From positions 1 to 64,000 of the forward strand of contig JAFLTC010000006.1 of the NCBI GenBank assembly GCA_022510615.1: 64,000 nucleotides of DNA. Direction: 5' to 3'. Shown piece after piece: positions 28,089 to 39,677 of this stretch. Position 1 is the first letter of the stretch; the number at the start of each line of letters is the position of its first letter. Position numbers and translations under genes: made by a program. The stretch is from Lachnospiraceae bacterium. GTDB taxonomy: Bacteria; Bacillota; Clostridia; Lachnospirales; Lachnospiraceae. A model generated the notes under the pieces. The model worked only from the letters and a program-made list of their open reading frames with translations. It did not search any database and was not told the DNA's origin.

Positions 28089-28117
28089 TTGACTTTTTTC
28101 CGCATTTCCAGTATGAT
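28089..28117 (+). promoter_or_regulatory. Sigma-A promoter of the valS T-box leader
   Basis: -35 TTGACT, 17-bp spacer, -10 TATGAT. Confidence 0.85.
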
Positions 28118-28137
28118 AGATTTTATTAAAATAAAAA

Positions 28138-28452
28138 TGTAGTGCGAAAGAGGAGTACACATCTCACTCCGCCAGAGAGAAGAGTCCACCGGCTGAAAGG
28201 CTCTTTCGGAAAGGATTTGTGGAAGGTAGCTTTCAAACAGCGTTTCTGAACCGAAATTGAATGGGATTTCCAAGTAGGAGACGACGGGTAGTTTCCGTTA
28301 TCGGCTGAATGAGAAATGTTCGTATCTGGGACGTTTGTGTGCAGATACCCATTTAAATAAAGGTGGTACCACGGCAGGGATGTCGTCCTTTGAGTTATGC
28401 CGTGGCAGTAATCAGAATAAAAACCTGTCGGTATGGCAGGTTTTTTCTATTG
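28138..28452 (+). promoter_or_regulatory. T-box leader, valine-specific (specifier GTA)
   Basis: The antiterminator T-box sequence GGTGGTACCACGG is at 28362-28374, ending the usual 5'UTR. Stem I closes as GAAAG / CTTTC, with AGTA on the 5' side and GGAAG-GTA-G on the 3' side of the specifier loop. The GTA at 28226-28228 reads valine, matching valS. Downstream come a CCACGGCA...TGCCGTGG helix and a terminator AAAACCTG...CAGGTTTTTT (about 28421-28447). Uncharged tRNA-Val should stabilise the antiterminator and turn on valS. Confidence 0.92.
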
Positions 28453-28503
28453 TGTATTTTGCGGCTGTTGCGGTGAAAATAAAGTTTCGGAATGGAGGTA
28501 ACA

Positions 28504-31155
28504 ATGAAAAAAGAATTGGAAAAGACATATAATCCGAAAGAGATTGAAGACCGGTTATATGTAAAATGGTTGGACAAAAAATATTTTCATGCGGAGGTAA
28601 ATGCCAATAAGAAGCCGTATACGATTGTCATTCCGCCGCCAAACATTACCGGACAGCTTCATATGGGGCATGCCCTGGATAATACATTGCAGGATATTCT
28701 GATTCGTTTTAAGAGAATGCAGGGCTATGAAACGCTCTGGATGCCGGGAACGGACCATGCTTCCATTGCCACAGAGGCAAAGATCGTAGAGGCGATGAAG
28801 GAAGAGGGAGTGACGAAGGAAGATATCGGCAGAGAGAAGTTTTTGGAACGTGCATGGGCATGGAAGGAAGAATTTGGTGGACGCATTGTTTCCCAGTTGA
28901 AAAAAATGGGCTCCTCCTGTGACTGGGATCGCGAGCGTTTTACCATGGATGAAGGTTGTAATAAGGCGGTAAAGGAAGTGTTTGTCAATTTGTATAACAA
29001 GGGCTTGATTTACCGGGGCGAGCGTATTATTAACTGGTGTCCGGAGTGCTGTACCTCGATTTCCGATGCCGAGGTAGAATATGAGGACCAGAAAGGACAT
29101 TTCTGGCATCTTCGCTATGCCTTTAAGGATGGCAGCGGCTATATCAATCTGGCAACCACCCGTCCGGAAACCTTGCTTGGTGATACGGCGGTAGCGGTAA
29201 ATCCGAATGATGAGAGATATAAGGATTTGGTAGGAAAGACATTGATTCTGCCGATTGTCCATCGCGAGATTCCGCTGATTGCCGATGACTATGTAGATAT
29301 GGAGTTTGGAACCGGTGTTGTAAAAATTACCCCGGCCCATGACCCGAACGACTTTGAAGTGGGACTGCGCCATGACCTGCCGGTTATTAATGTCCTGACG
29401 GACGATGCGAAAATCGTAGAGGATTATGAGAAATATGCCGGTATGGACCGCTATGAGGCGAGAGAGGCGATTGTAGAGGATCTGGAAAAAGAGGGAGCGC
29501 TGGTGAAGACGGAAGACCACGACCATAATGTAGGTACCTGTTACCGCTGTGGCACGACAGTAGAGCCGCGAGTTTCCAAGCAGTGGTTTGTGAAAATGAA
29601 ACCCCTTGCCGGACCTGCCATTGATGCCGTAAAGGACGGAAGAACGAAATTTGTACCGGAGCATTTTAATAAAACCTATTTTCACTGGCTGGAAAATATC
29701 CGTGACTGGTGCATTTCCCGTCAGCTTTGGTGGGGACATCAGATTCCGGCATTTTACTGCGATGACTGCAATGAACTGGTTGTAACAAAGGAAAACAGTG
29801 CAGTATGCCCGAAATGCGGGAAGCCGATGCGTCAGGACCCGGATACGTTAGATACCTGGTTCAGCTCTGCCCTTTGGCCGTTTTCTACTATGGGCTGGCC
29901 GGATCATACAGAGGAAATGAAATATTTCTATCCGACAAGTACGCTGGTAACCGGATATGATATTATTCCGTTCTGGGTTATGAGGATGATGTTCAGCGGT
30001 CTGGAGCATACCGGTGAAGTGCCGTTTGATACGGTACTGATTCATGGTCTGGTAAGAGATTCTCTGGGAAGAAAAATGAGTAAATCCCTGGGGAACGGCA
30101 TAGACCCGCTGGAGGTAATTGATAAATACGGAGCGGATGCGCTTCGATTGACTCTGGTAACGGGAAATGCACCGGGAAATGATATGCGTTTTTACTGGGA
30201 ACGTGTGGAGGCAAGCCGGAATTTTGCCAATAAGGTATGGAATGCATCCCGGTTTATTATGATGAATTTTGAGCAGAATGCAGGGCTGGATTACGAAAAT
30301 GTCAGTCGGGAGCAGTTTACCCAGGCAGACAAATGGATTCTCTCCAAGGTAAATCATCTGGCACAGGATGTTACGGCATTGATGGAGACCTTTGATCTGG
30401 GAATTGCCGTTCAGAAGATATATGATTTTATCTGGGAGGAATTCTGCGACTGGTATATTGAGATGGTAAAACCACGTCTTTACAGTGATACCGATAATAC
30501 GAAGGCAGCGGCTCTCTATACTTTAAAAACAGTATTAGTGGATGCCCTGAAGCTGCTGCATCCGTATATGCCGTTTATTACAGAGGAAATTTATTGTACG
30601 CTGATGGACAGCGAGGAGGAATCCATCATGGTATCCTCCTGGCCGGTATTTACAAAGGAGCGGGATTTTGCCGAGGATGAAGCAAAGGTAGAGCGTATTA
30701 AGGAGGCGGTAAAGGGAATCCGTAACCTCCGCGGGGAAATGAATGTACCACCGAGCAAAAAAGCGTCGGTTATTGTTGTTTCGGAAAAGGATGAGGTACT
30801 GAAAATTTTCGAGGACAATAAGGTATTCTTTGCCACCCTTGGATTGGCCAGTGATACCAGCTTCCAGAAGGACAAAACAGGAATTGCAGATGATGCGGTT
30901 TCGGTAGTGATTGCCGATGGAACGATTTATATTCCGTTCGCGGAGCTGGTGGATATTGAGAAAGAGATTGAACGCCTCAGGAAAGAGGAGAAAAAGCTGC
31001 AGGGCGAATTAAAGCGTTCCGAAGGTATGTTGGGCAATCCGAACTTTGTCAATAAGGCACCGGAAAAGAAAATTGCGGAGGAAAAAGAAAAACTGGAGAA
31101 ATACAAAGGTATGATGGCGCAGGTGAAGGAAAGACTGGCGCAGTTGACAAAATAA
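28504..31155 (+). CDS. valS: Valyl-tRNA synthetase
   Basis: 883 aa. The start is the ATG at 28504 after GGAGGTAAC; the ORF-track start lies inside the ribosome-binding site. Class I features: HIGH-like motif [17 protein letters not shown] motif [14 protein letters not shown], the connective editing domain ([17 protein letters not shown]), a zinc-type CPECC/CYRCG region, and the C-terminal valyl-specific coiled coil ([18 protein letters not shown]). Charges tRNA-Val in the cytoplasm. Regulated by the upstream T-box. Confidence 0.98.
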   Translation: MKKELEKTYNPKEIEDRLYVKWLDKKYFHAEVNANKKPYTIVIPPPNITGQLHMGHALDNTLQDILIRFKRMQGYETLWMPGTDHASIATEAKIVEAMKEEGVTKEDIGREKFLERAWAWKEEFGGRIVSQLKKMGSSCDWDRERFTMDEGCNKAVKEVFVNLYNKGLIYRGERIINWCPECCTSISDAEVEYEDQKGHFWHLRYAFKDGSGYINLATTRPETLLGDTAVAVNPNDERYKDLVGKTLILPIVHREIPLIADDYVDMEFGTGVVKITPAHDPNDFEVGLRHDLPVINVLTDDAKIVEDYEKYAGMDRYEAREAIVEDLEKEGALVKTEDHDHNVGTCYRCGTTVEPRVSKQWFVKMKPLAGPAIDAVKDGRTKFVPEHFNKTYFHWLENIRDWCISRQLWWGHQIPAFYCDDCNELVVTKENSAVCPKCGKPMRQDPDTLDTWFSSALWPFSTMGWPDHTEEMKYFYPTSTLVTGYDIIPFWVMRMMFSGLEHTGEVPFDTVLIHGLVRDSLGRKMSKSLGNGIDPLEVIDKYGADALRLTLVTGNAPGNDMRFYWERVEASRNFANKVWNASRFIMMNFEQNAGLDYENVSREQFTQADKWILSKVNHLAQDVTALMETFDLGIAVQKIYDFIWEEFCDWYIEMVKPRLYSDTDNTKAAALYTLKTVLVDALKLLHPYMPFITEEIYCTLMDSEEESIMVSSWPVFTKERDFAEDEAKVERIKEAVKGIRNLRGEMNVPPSKKASVIVVSEKDEVLKIFEDNKVFFATLGLASDTSFQKDKTGIADDAVSVVIADGTIYIPFAELVDIEKEIERLRKEEKKLQGELKRSEGMLGNPNFVNKAPEKKIAEEKEKLEKYKGMMAQVKERLAQLTK

Positions 31156-31156
31156 T

Positions 31157-31205
31157 CGCTAGTGCAAGACTAAACAGGGTTCAAATTGACACCATCGTGC
31201 TAGCC
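31157..31205. repeat. Dispersed palindromic repeat, copy 3 (long form)
   Basis: Left arm GCTAG, centre GGGTTCAAATTGACACC, right arm ATCGTGCTAGC. The centre and right arm match copy 4 at 49267 almost base for base. Directly follows the valS stop. Confidence 0.6.
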
Positions 31206-31226
31206 TGAAAAATAAAAATAGTGTAG

Positions 31227-31274
31227 AAAAAGGATGCCCCTAAGCCCTTTACCGGCTTTCAGGCATCCTTTTTT
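31227..31274. terminator. Bidirectional terminator between valS and pyrG
   Basis: AAAAAGGATGCC...GGCATCCTTTTTT with inner AGCC/GGCT helix; A and T tracts serve both strands. Confidence 0.92.
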
Positions 31275-31285
31275 ATATACAACTG

Positions 31286-32893
31286 TTATTTTGCTTCATA
31301 TTCCATGGCTGCTCCTACAAATCCCTTAAACAGTGGGTGTGGGTGGTTCGGTCTGGACTTAAATTCCGGATGCGCCTGTGTGGCGATAAACCATGGATGG
31401 GAAGAAATTTCTATCATTTCTACAATTCTGCCATCCGGAGAAAGACCGGAAAGGGTCATGCCATGTTTTTCAAAGTCCTCACGGTATAGGTTATTGACCT
31501 CATAGCGGTGGCGGTGTCTTTCGTGAATCGTTTCTTTGCCATATAGCTCGTGGGCCTTGCTGCCTGCTTCCAATTCACAAGGATAGGAGCCAAGACGCAG
31601 GGTACCTCCGATATCCTCTACACCGTCCTGATCCGGCATCAGATGGATGACAGGGTGTGTCGTGGATGGGTCCAGCTCGGCACTGTGAGCATCGTTCCAA
31701 CCAATCACATTTCTGGCAAATTCCACGAGACTGAGCTGCATACCAAGACAGAGGCCGAGGAATGGAATGTTATTTTTTCTGGCGTATTCAATGGCGAGAA
31801 TCTTTCCGGCAATGCCACGGCTTCCAAAACCTCCCGGCACCAAAACACCGCTGACATCGTTTAACAGCTCGTCTACGTTGTCCTGTGTAATATCTCCGGA
31901 GTATATCCATTTGATGTTGACCTGTGCGTTATGGGCAAAACCGCCGTGTTTTAATGCCTCCACTACACTGATATAGGCGTCGTGGAGGTCGGTATATTTT
32001 CCTACAAGGGCAACCGTCACTTCCTTATTCAGATGTTTAATGGAGTCTACCATGTCCTCCCAGACCTTGATGTCCGGCTCCGGGCAATCCAGCTGCAGGC
32101 ATTTGCAGACTGTCTGGGCAAGATTCTCCTTTTCCATGGCCAGAGGAACCTCGTAGAGGGTTTCCACATCCAGATTTTGTATAACCTGACTGCTCGGTAC
32201 ATTACAGAACAAAGAAATTTTATCCCGGATCGCCTTATCTAATGGAATTTCCGTACGGCATACAACGATATTCGGCTGAATCCCCATTCCCTGAAGTTCC
32301 TTAACACTGGCCTGGGTCGGCTTGGATTTTAATTCCTGAGAAGCCTTCAGATAGGGAACCAGTGTCACATGAATAAGGATGGCGTTTTCGTGTCCGACAT
32401 CCAGTTGGAACTGTCGAATCGCCTCTAAGAATGGCTGGCTTTCAATATCACCCACGGTACCGCCCACCTCGATGATGGCAATCTGGGTTTCCTTGCATCC
32501 GTCGTTCCGGTAAAAGCGGCTTTTTAATTCGTTTGTAATATGCGGAATAACCTGCACCGTACCGCCGCCGTAATCGCCCCGGCGTTCCTTGGAAAGTACG
32601 GACCAATATACTTTTCCGGTCGTTACATTACTTTGCTTTGTCAGGCTTTCGTCAATAAATCGTTCATAATGTCCCAAGTCCAGGTCCGTTTCCGCCCCGT
32701 CATCCGTCACGAATACCTCTCCGTGCTGAATCGGGTTCATAGTTCCCGGGTCAATATTGATATAAGGGTCAAACTTCTGCATCGTTACCTTATAACCACG
32801 CATTTTTAACAGTCTTCCCAATGAAGCGGCTGTGATTCCCTTGCCAAGACCGGAAACAACACCGCCGGTTACAAATACGTACTTTACCGCCAT
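31286..32893 (-). CDS. pyrG: CTP synthase
   Basis: 535 aa. The start [11 protein letters not shown] at 32893, with GGAGGAAAAT upstream, is preferred over the ORF-track start 8 codons earlier. The N-terminal amidoligase has [20 protein letters not shown] and [13 protein letters not shown]. The C-terminal class I glutaminase has the nucleophile Cys in FLGLCLGMQ, and HRHRYEVN and [11 protein letters not shown] for the His/Glu pair. Converts UTP to CTP with glutamine. Monocistronic on the minus strand. Confidence 0.98.
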   Translation of the reverse strand: MAVKYVFVTGGVVSGLGKGITAASLGRLLKMRGYKVTMQKFDPYINIDPGTMNPIQHGEVFVTDDGAETDLDLGHYERFIDESLTKQSNVTTGKVYWSVLSKERRGDYGGGTVQVIPHITNELKSRFYRNDGCKETQIAIIEVGGTVGDIESQPFLEAIRQFQLDVGHENAILIHVTLVPYLKASQELKSKPTQASVKELQGMGIQPNIVVCRTEIPLDKAIRDKISLFCNVPSSQVIQNLDVETLYEVPLAMEKENLAQTVCKCLQLDCPEPDIKVWEDMVDSIKHLNKEVTVALVGKYTDLHDAYISVVEALKHGGFAHNAQVNIKWIYSGDITQDNVDELLNDVSGVLVPGGFGSRGIAGKILAIEYARKNNIPFLGLCLGMQLSLVEFARNVIGWNDAHSAELDPSTTHPVIHLMPDQDGVEDIGGTLRLGSYPCELEAGSKAHELYGKETIHERHRHRYEVNNLYREDFEKHGMTLSGLSPDGRIVEMIEISSHPWFIATQAHPEFKSRPNHPHPLFKGFVGAAMEYEAK

Positions 32894-33107
32894 ATTTTCC
32901 TCCTCAATACGAATCAATATGTATCCTGTTTCAAAATAAAAAACATGATTCTAGTATACCCTTTTTACAGGTGGGTTTCAAGTATAAATTCATGAATCTT
33001 TCACACTCTTCCCATTGATTTATAAGGGAAAATCTTTTATACTATAAAGAGTGCGAAGACTGCCCGGAAATATTGCCGGTGGTGTAAACAACGAAAGGAA
33101 AGAATAT

Positions 33108-35054
33108 ATGGATTCGAATAACAATAATAAACAGGATAATAACAGAAAAAAGAGAAACCGGATGAATATTATCATCTGCGTGGCGGCGGCTGTGTTTGCC
33201 ATGTGCCTGATTCTGTTTTTAAATTCCGAGATACAACGAAATACGGAAAAGGAAATTACTTATACGAAGTTTGTGGAAATGCTGAAAAAAGACCAGGTTA
33301 AAAAGGTAATTTTTAAGGCAAATCTGATATATATTGAGCCAAAGGTAGAAGAAAAGGTGGCGATGTTTGCCGTTACCTATTATACCGGCTATGTCAATGA
33401 CACCAGCCTCGTTCAGGATATGCTGAACAAATACGGGGTGGAATTTTCCGCTGAGATTTCCGATACCGGCTCGGGAATTTTGAATTTCTTACTGACCTAT
33501 CTGCTGCCGATAGCGGGACTCTGGCTGCTTTTGTGGTTTTTTATGCGATCTGCCACAAAGGGTGGAGGCCTGATGGGCGGCGTTGGAAAATCCAATGCGA
33601 AAATGTATGTGGAAAAGAAAACCGGTGTTACCTTTGCGGATGTGGCAGGAGAAGAGGAGGCAAAGGAATCGCTGACGGAGTTAGTGGATTTTCTTAAAAA
33701 TCCTGCGAAATACCGTGAAATCGGTGCCAGACTGCCAAAGGGAGCTCTGCTTGTGGGACCGCCGGGAACCGGTAAAACATTGTTGGCGAAAGCCCTTGCC
33801 GGAGAGGCGGGCGTGCCGTTTTTCTCTCTGTCCGGTTCGGATTTTGTGGAAATGTTTGTGGGTGTCGGTGCTTCCCGTGTCAGGGATTTGTTTAAGCAGG
33901 CCACTTCCATGGCGCCGTGTATTATTTTTATTGACGAGATAGATGCCATCGGAAAAAGCCGTGACAGCCAGTACGGCGGCGGTAATGACGAGAGGGAGCA
34001 GACCTTAAACCAGCTGCTGTCGGAAATGGATGGCTTTGATTCCTCCAAGGGAATTATTATTTTAGGTGCCACAAACCGCCCGGAGGTGCTTGATAAGGCA
34101 CTGCTTCGTCCGGGACGCTTTGACCGGCGGATTATTGTAGAAAAACCGGATTTGAAAGGACGTGTGGATGTTCTCAAGGTACATTCCCATGATGTTTTAA
34201 TGGATGATTCGGTGGATTTGGAAGAAATTGCGCTGGCTACTTCCGGTGCGGTAGGAGCCGACCTTGCCAATATGGTAAATGAGGCGGCGATTATGGCGGT
34301 GAAGGACGGCAGAAAGGTTGTGAGCCAGAAGGACCTTTTTGAGGCAGTAGAGGTTGTGCTGGCCGGAAAGGAAAAGAAAGACAGGATTCTTGGAAAAGAG
34401 GAAAAAGAAATTGTTGCCCACCATGAGATTGGACATGCTTTGGTGACGACACTGCTGAAAAATACGGAACCGGTACAAAAAATTACAATAGTACCACGTA
34501 CTATGGGAGCTCTCGGCTATGTAATGCAGGTGCCGGAGGAAGAAAAATATCTGATGAAGAAGGAAGAACTTCTGTCCGAGATTACGACGTTGTTAGGCGG
34601 TCGTGCAGCAGAGGAAGTGATTTTTGATGACGTGACCACAGGGGCCTCCAATGATATTGAGAAGGCAACCTCCATTGCCCGTGCCATGGTGACTCAGTAC
34701 GGTATGAGCGAAAAGTTTGGCATGATGGGACTGGAAACGATTCAGAGCCGTTATCTGGATGGCAGACCGGTGGTAAACTGCGGGGAGGCCACAGAAAGCG
34801 AAATAGATGCCGAGGTTATGAAAATCTTGAACGAGTGTCATGACAAGGCGGTTAAGATTATTGAAGAAAATAAGAATGTGCTTGAGCTGCTGGCAAAGCA
34901 TCTGATAGAGAAAGAAACCATTACCGGAAAGGAATTTGTGGAGATTTTTGAAAAGGAAACCGGGATTAAGCTGAAAAGGAAGGAAACAGACGAGGAGAAG
35001 GAAGAGGTAGAAAAAGAAACGGAACATGTAGTGAAAACAGGAGAAGATGAATAA
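33108..35054 (+). CDS. ftsH: ATP-dependent zinc metalloprotease FtsH
   Basis: 648 aa; RBS GAAAGGAA, ATG at 33108 (the ORF track starts 19 codons too early). Two membrane segments (about 20-42 and 125-147) flank the extracytoplasmic domain. The AAA module has Walker A GPPGTGKT, Walker B CIIFIDEIDAIG, and the SRH ATNRPEVLDKALLRPGRFDR. The zinc site is HHEIGHAL. The C-terminal tail is Lys/Glu-rich. Degrades membrane and short-lived cytosolic proteins. Its stop overlaps the start of the HAD gene (TAATG). Confidence 0.97.
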   Translation: MDSNNNNKQDNNRKKRNRMNIIICVAAAVFAMCLILFLNSEIQRNTEKEITYTKFVEMLKKDQVKKVIFKANLIYIEPKVEEKVAMFAVTYYTGYVNDTSLVQDMLNKYGVEFSAEISDTGSGILNFLLTYLLPIAGLWLLLWFFMRSATKGGGLMGGVGKSNAKMYVEKKTGVTFADVAGEEEAKESLTELVDFLKNPAKYREIGARLPKGALLVGPPGTGKTLLAKALAGEAGVPFFSLSGSDFVEMFVGVGASRVRDLFKQATSMAPCIIFIDEIDAIGKSRDSQYGGGNDEREQTLNQLLSEMDGFDSSKGIIILGATNRPEVLDKALLRPGRFDRRIIVEKPDLKGRVDVLKVHSHDVLMDDSVDLEEIALATSGAVGADLANMVNEAAIMAVKDGRKVVSQKDLFEAVEVVLAGKEKKDRILGKEEKEIVAHHEIGHALVTTLLKNTEPVQKITIVPRTMGALGYVMQVPEEEKYLMKKEELLSEITTLLGGRAAEEVIFDDVTTGASNDIEKATSIARAMVTQYGMSEKFGMMGLETIQSRYLDGRPVVNCGEATESEIDAEVMKILNECHDKAVKIIEENKNVLELLAKHLIEKETITGKEFVEIFEKETGIKLKRKETDEEKEEVEKETEHVVKTGEDE

Positions 35055-35866
35055 TGGCTTATGAATTACTTGTGCTGGATGTGGATGGCACATTAGTAAA
35101 CACGAAAAAGGAAATCACGAAGAAAACAAAAGATGCCGTGATTGAATGCCAGGAGAAGGGGATTAAAGTGGCGATTGCCTCCGGGCGCTGTACGGAAGGT
35201 ATCCGTCATCAGGCAAAGGAAGTGAAGCTGGATGAATTTGGCGGTTATATTATCTCTTACAATGGAGGACGCATTACAAACTGCCGTACCGGCGAGGTAG
35301 TATACAATATTCCCCTGCCGGATGGGATGATACATGAACTGTATGATTATTCCTTAAAGGAGAATACCGGAATCCTGACCTACTATGACGGGAAAATCAT
35401 TTCCCATAGTGATACGGACCCTTATATTGTCGTAGATGCCAGGGGCTGTGATATTCCGATCTGGGTGCCGGAGGATTTTCATGCAGAGGTCCGGTTCCCG
35501 GTAAATAAGTGTATTCTCACCGGTGACCCGGAACACTTGGAAAAGCTGGAAGAAAAGGCGGCAAGGGACTTTGAAGGACGGTTATCGGTTTACCGCTCAG
35601 AAGGGTTCTATCTGGAAATGATGCCATTAGGAGTAGACAAGGCATATGGTGTTTCCAAGCTTTTACAGCGGCTGGGCTACAGCCGGGGACAGATGATCTG
35701 CTGTGGAGACGGCTTTAATGATTTGCCGATGATAGAGTATGCGGGGTTAGGGGTAGCGATGGCAAATGCACCGGAGGAACTGAAAGAACGGGCGGATTAT
35801 ATTGCCCCGTCCTGTGATGAGGATGGTCTGGTAGAGGTGATTAACCGATTTGTGAAGGACTGGTGA
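35054..35866 (+). CDS. Cof-type HAD-IIB family phosphatase
   Basis: 270 aa. Motif [13 protein letters not shown], motif II IASGRC, and motif [20 protein letters not shown], with the C2B cap between. Family members dephosphorylate sugar phosphates, FMN or similar small molecules; the substrate is not predictable. It is translationally coupled to ftsH (1-bp overlap) and to uvrC (4-bp GTGA overlap). Confidence 0.93.
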   Translation: MAYELLVLDVDGTLVNTKKEITKKTKDAVIECQEKGIKVAIASGRCTEGIRHQAKEVKLDEFGGYIISYNGGRITNCRTGEVVYNIPLPDGMIHELYDYSLKENTGILTYYDGKIISHSDTDPYIVVDARGCDIPIWVPEDFHAEVRFPVNKCILTGDPEHLEKLEEKAARDFEGRLSVYRSEGFYLEMMPLGVDKAYGVSKLLQRLGYSRGQMICCGDGFNDLPMIEYAGLGVAMANAPEELKERADYIAPSCDEDGLVEVINRFVKDW

Positions 35867-37716
35867 GTGTGTTTAATCTGGAAGAGGAATTGAAAAAGCT
35901 GCCGGGAAAGCCGGGAGTGTATCTGATGCATGATGCATCGGATGAAATTATTTATGTGGGCAAGGCAATCAGTCTGAAAAACCGGGTCCGTCAGTATTTT
36001 CAGAAAAGTCGGAATGTGACGCCGAAAATACAGCGGATGATTGACCGGATTGCCTGGTTTGAATATATTGTGACGGACAGTGAACTGGAGGCACTGGTAC
36101 TGGAGTGTAATCTCATAAAGGAGCATAGTCCGCGTTATAATACAATGCTGAAAGACGGAAAATCCTATCCGTTTTTGAAAGCGACGGTACAGGAAGCCTA
36201 TCCAAGGCTTCTTTTTGCACGCCAGATGAATCGGGATGGCAGCCGGTATTTTGGCCCCTTTACAAGTGGAAAGGCGATACGGGATACCATTGAGCTGGTA
36301 AATGAACTGTTTCATCTGCGGAGCTGCCGCAGGTCGTTGCCAAAGGATATCGGGAAGGAACGCCCCTGCCTGTATCATCAGATCGGACAGTGTCCGGCCC
36401 CATGTCAGGGAGGAGTGCCGGAGGAGGAATACCGGAAAAATTTCGAGCGGGCATTGAAATTTTTACAGGGAGATACGAAGGAAATTGTCCGGGAGCTGAC
36501 GGAAAAAATGACCCGGGCCTCGGAGGCAATGCAGTTTGAGGAGGCGGCGCAGTACCGGGATTTGATTCATAGTATTGAGCAGGTGACAGAAAGGCAGAAA
36601 ATTACCTCAGAGGACAATGAGGACAGAGATATTGTGGCAATGGCGCGGGGCGGCGATGAAGCGGTAGTGCAGGTGTTTTTTATCCGTGGCGGAAAGCTGA
36701 TAGGAAGAGAGCACTATTATCTGACCGGCGTGGAAGAAGAGGAAAATGCCAATGTACTGTCTGCTTTTATTAAGCAGATGTATTCCGGTACGCCCTATAT
36801 TCCCCGGGAAATCTGGACGGAGGAAGAGGTGTCAGACGGGGAGGCGATTCTTACCTGGTTGTCGGCAAAGAGAGGAAGAAAGGTATATTTCCGGGTGCCA
36901 AAGCGGGGCGAGAAGGAGCGGCTTTTGGAGCTGGCAAAACGGAATGCTTATATGGTGCTGACGAAGGACGCAGAGAAGCTGAAAGCGGAGCGGGCAAGGA
37001 CTATTGGTGCCATGGAGGAAATTGAGGGACTTCTTGGACTTCAGGGGCTGTCCCGGGTGGAATCCTACGATATTTCCAATATCAATGGCTTTGATACCGT
37101 AGGCTCCATGGTAGTATTTGAAAATGGAAAGGCAAAGAAAAATGATTACCGGAAGTTTCGTATCCGCTCGGTCAGTGGTCCCGATGATTACGGAGCCATG
37201 GAGGAAATGCTGACACGGCGTTTCGAGCACAGCCGGCGGGAAAATTTATCGGAGCTGGATTCCTTCCGTCATCTGCCGGATATTATTTTTATGGATGGCG
37301 GAAAAGGACAGGTAAACATAGCGGAAAAGGTATTGTTAAATCTAAATATAACTATTCCTGTATGCGGCATGGTAAAGGATGATCATCACCGCACCAGAGG
37401 GCTATATTTCCGTAATCAGGAGCTTCCGATCGATACTCATGGACAGGGGTTCCGGCTGATTACACGGATTCAGGATGAAACCCACCGGTTTGCCATTGAG
37501 TATCACAAACTGATTCGCAGTAAGACCCAGGTGCATTCCATTCTGGATGATATACCGACTATTGGTGCTACAAGGAGAAAAGCACTGATGCGGCATTTTG
37601 AATCTCTGGAACAGATCAAAAATGCCACGTTGGAGGAACTGAAGGAAGTGCCGGAAATGAATGAACGCTCGGCAAAGGAAGTAATAAAGGCACTGAGGGG
37701 CGGTCAGGAAGAATAA
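35863..37716 (+). CDS. uvrC: Excinuclease ABC subunit C
   Basis: 617 aa. Starts at a GTG inside GTGA of the HAD stop; a second GTG two codons later is also possible. The GIY-YIG nuclease is N-terminal ([19 protein letters not shown]), with a UVR motif at about 225 ([17 protein letters not shown]). The RNase H-like 5' nuclease follows ([19 protein letters not shown]), and helix-hairpin-helix units are at the C-terminus ([16 protein letters not shown]). Makes both incisions in nucleotide excision repair with UvrA/UvrB, which are not in the window. Confidence 0.97.
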   Translation: MSVFNLEEELKKLPGKPGVYLMHDASDEIIYVGKAISLKNRVRQYFQKSRNVTPKIQRMIDRIAWFEYIVTDSELEALVLECNLIKEHSPRYNTMLKDGKSYPFLKATVQEAYPRLLFARQMNRDGSRYFGPFTSGKAIRDTIELVNELFHLRSCRRSLPKDIGKERPCLYHQIGQCPAPCQGGVPEEEYRKNFERALKFLQGDTKEIVRELTEKMTRASEAMQFEEAAQYRDLIHSIEQVTERQKITSEDNEDRDIVAMARGGDEAVVQVFFIRGGKLIGREHYYLTGVEEEENANVLSAFIKQMYSGTPYIPREIWTEEEVSDGEAILTWLSAKRGRKVYFRVPKRGEKERLLELAKRNAYMVLTKDAEKLKAERARTIGAMEEIEGLLGLQGLSRVESYDISNINGFDTVGSMVVFENGKAKKNDYRKFRIRSVSGPDDYGAMEEMLTRRFEHSRRENLSELDSFRHLPDIIFMDGGKGQVNIAEKVLLNLNITIPVCGMVKDDHHRTRGLYFRNQELPIDTHGQGFRLITRIQDETHRFAIEYHKLIRSKTQVHSILDDIPTIGATRRKALMRHFESLEQIKNATLEELKEVPEMNERSAKEVIKALRGGQEE

Positions 37717-37733
37717 GAAAGGGGAACAGGTGC

Positions 37734-39641
37734 ATGGAGCAGACGGATAACACCGAATTTTTGCCTATTTCCAGAGAAGATATGCAGAAACGGGGCTGGG
37801 AACAGTGTGATTTTGTCTTTGTCATAGGGGATGCCTATGTAGACCATTCCTCCTTTGGACCCGCCATTATCAGCCGGCACCTGGAGGCCCACGGATACCG
37901 GGTGGGGATAATTTCCCAGCCGGACTGGAAAAGGGATGACAGCATATCCATACTGGGGGAGCCGAGGCTGGCGTTTTTAGTCTGCGGTGGCAATATGGAT
38001 TCCATGGTAAATCACTATACGGTAGCAAAAAAACGGCGGAAAAATGACGCTTATACCCCCGGTGGCATCATGGGGAGGCGTCCGGATTATGCCACGGTGG
38101 TGTATTCGAACCTGATTCGAAGAACCTATAAAAAGACGCCCATTGTGCTCGGAGGAATCGAAGCGAGCCTGCGGCGTATGGCTCATTATGATTACTGGTC
38201 GGATAAGGTAAAGCGCTCTATTCTTTTAGATGCCGGTGCTGACCTTATTTCCTACGGAATGGGCGAGCATAGTATGCTGGAAATCGCAGAGGCACTGGAC
38301 AGTGGGATGAAAGTAAAGGATATAACGTTTATCCCGGGAACCGTTTACCGCACAAAAGAGGGGGAGGTTAGCGCCTATGAGCCGGTGTATCTTCCATCCT
38401 TTGAGGAAATTACCACGGAAAAGAAAAAGTATGCCGAGAGCTTTATGATACAGTATGAAAATACGGATCCCTTTACGGCAAAGCCTCTGGTGGAACGCTA
38501 TCCAAATAAGGTAATGGTAGTGCAGAATCCCCCGTCTAAGCCTTTGACAGAACAGGAAATGGATGATGTTTATGCCTATCCCTACGTGGGAACCTTTCAT
38601 CCTTCCTATAGGGAACGGGGCGGTGTGCCGGCTGCCGGGGAAATCCGGTTTAGCCTGGCAAGCTGCCGCGGCTGCTTTGGGGGCTGTAGCTTTTGTGCCC
38701 TTACCTTTCATCAGGGGCGGATTGTTCAGGCACGAAGCCATGCCTCTATTATAGAAGAAGCAAAGAAAATGACAGAAAATGAAGACTTTAAGGGCTATAT
38801 CCACGATGTGGGCGGTCCCACGGGGAATTTTAGAAGGCCTTCCTGTAAAAAGCAAATGGAAAAGGGAGTATGCCGGAGAAAACAGTGCCTGTTCCCACAG
38901 CCATGTCCGAATCTCAAGGCAGACCACAGCGATTATATCCGGCTGCTTCGTAAGCTTCGTAAGCTGCCGAAGGTAAAAAAAGTGTTTGTGCGTTCCGGTA
39001 TCCGCTTTGACTATGTCATGGCTGATAAGGACGATACTTTCCTACGGGAGCTGTGTGAACACCACATCAGCGGTCAGCTCAGGGTGGCACCGGAGCATGT
39101 GTCGGACAAGGTGCTTCATGCCATGGGTAAGCCTTCCAATGCTGTGTATCAGAGATTTTTAAAATGCTATGAACGGATTAACAAACGGACGGGAAAGAAT
39201 CAGTATGTTGTGCCCTATCTTATGTCTTCCCATCCCGGCTCCACCCTGACGGAGGCAGTGAAATTGGCAGAGTATATTCGTGATCTGGGCTATATGCCGG
39301 AGCAGGTACAGGATTTTTATCCCACACCGGCAACTATTTCCACCTGTATGTACTATACGGGACTGGATCCCCGTACGATGGAGCCTGTATATGTACCGAA
39401 AAAACCCCATGAGAAGGCGATACAGAGGGCATTGATACAGTACCGTGACCCGAATAATTATGAATTAGTGAAGGAAGCCCTCTACAAGGCGGGACGGGAG
39501 GATTTGATTGGTTTTGGGCCTCATTGCCTGATTCCGCCAAGAAAGCTTTCCGGCAAAAAACCGGTGCATAAAGGAAAAGAAAAAACAGGAAAAAAAGTAA
39601 GAAAAACAGAAAAAAGCAAAAAAAATAGAAAAAAGTATTGA
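37734..39641 (+). CDS. YgiQ family radical SAM protein
   Basis: 635 aa. The radical SAM CxxxCxxC cluster is CFGGCSFC, within CRGCFGGCSFCALTFHQ. The N-terminal cobalamin-like region has FVIGDAYVDHSSFG, and the C-terminal half has YVPYLMSSHPGSTL and QDFYPTPATISTCMYYTG (DUF3362 region). A lysine-rich tail ends the protein. Function of YgiQ is unknown; B12-dependent chemistry is an inference from the N-terminal fold. 17 bp after uvrC, probably the last gene of the ftsH-HAD-uvrC-ygiQ run. Confidence 0.93.
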   Translation: MEQTDNTEFLPISREDMQKRGWEQCDFVFVIGDAYVDHSSFGPAIISRHLEAHGYRVGIISQPDWKRDDSISILGEPRLAFLVCGGNMDSMVNHYTVAKKRRKNDAYTPGGIMGRRPDYATVVYSNLIRRTYKKTPIVLGGIEASLRRMAHYDYWSDKVKRSILLDAGADLISYGMGEHSMLEIAEALDSGMKVKDITFIPGTVYRTKEGEVSAYEPVYLPSFEEITTEKKKYAESFMIQYENTDPFTAKPLVERYPNKVMVVQNPPSKPLTEQEMDDVYAYPYVGTFHPSYRERGGVPAAGEIRFSLASCRGCFGGCSFCALTFHQGRIVQARSHASIIEEAKKMTENEDFKGYIHDVGGPTGNFRRPSCKKQMEKGVCRRKQCLFPQPCPNLKADHSDYIRLLRKLRKLPKVKKVFVRSGIRFDYVMADKDDTFLRELCEHHISGQLRVAPEHVSDKVLHAMGKPSNAVYQRFLKCYERINKRTGKNQYVVPYLMSSHPGSTLTEAVKLAEYIRDLGYMPEQVQDFYPTPATISTCMYYTGLDPRTMEPVYVPKKPHEKAIQRALIQYRDPNNYELVKEALYKAGREDLIGFGPHCLIPPRKLSGKKPVHKGKEKTGKKVRKTEKSKKNRKKY

Positions 39642-39668
39642 CCGTGACGTAACGTCATGGTTTATAGT
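39638..39668 (+). promoter_or_regulatory. Candidate rfbBD promoter with internal palindrome
   Basis: -35 TTGACC overlapping the ygiQ stop, -10 TATAGT, unusually long 19-bp spacer. The spacer carries the palindrome TGACGT-A-ACGTCA (39645-39657). A 19-bp spacer with a central dyad is the layout of MerR-type activated promoters. Confidence 0.5.
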
Positions 39669-39677
39669 ATAGAATAG

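Noticed and set aside
28555-29739. 394-aa minus-strand ORF opposite valS
   Set aside because: Mirror frame of a certain valS gene; composition and lack of motifs mark it as a shadow.
37734-39641. Lysine-rich C-terminal tail of the YgiQ protein as a frameshift artefact
   Set aside because: The frame stays open with a normal stop and the A-rich tail is a common low-complexity ending in this lineage; no domain is lost.
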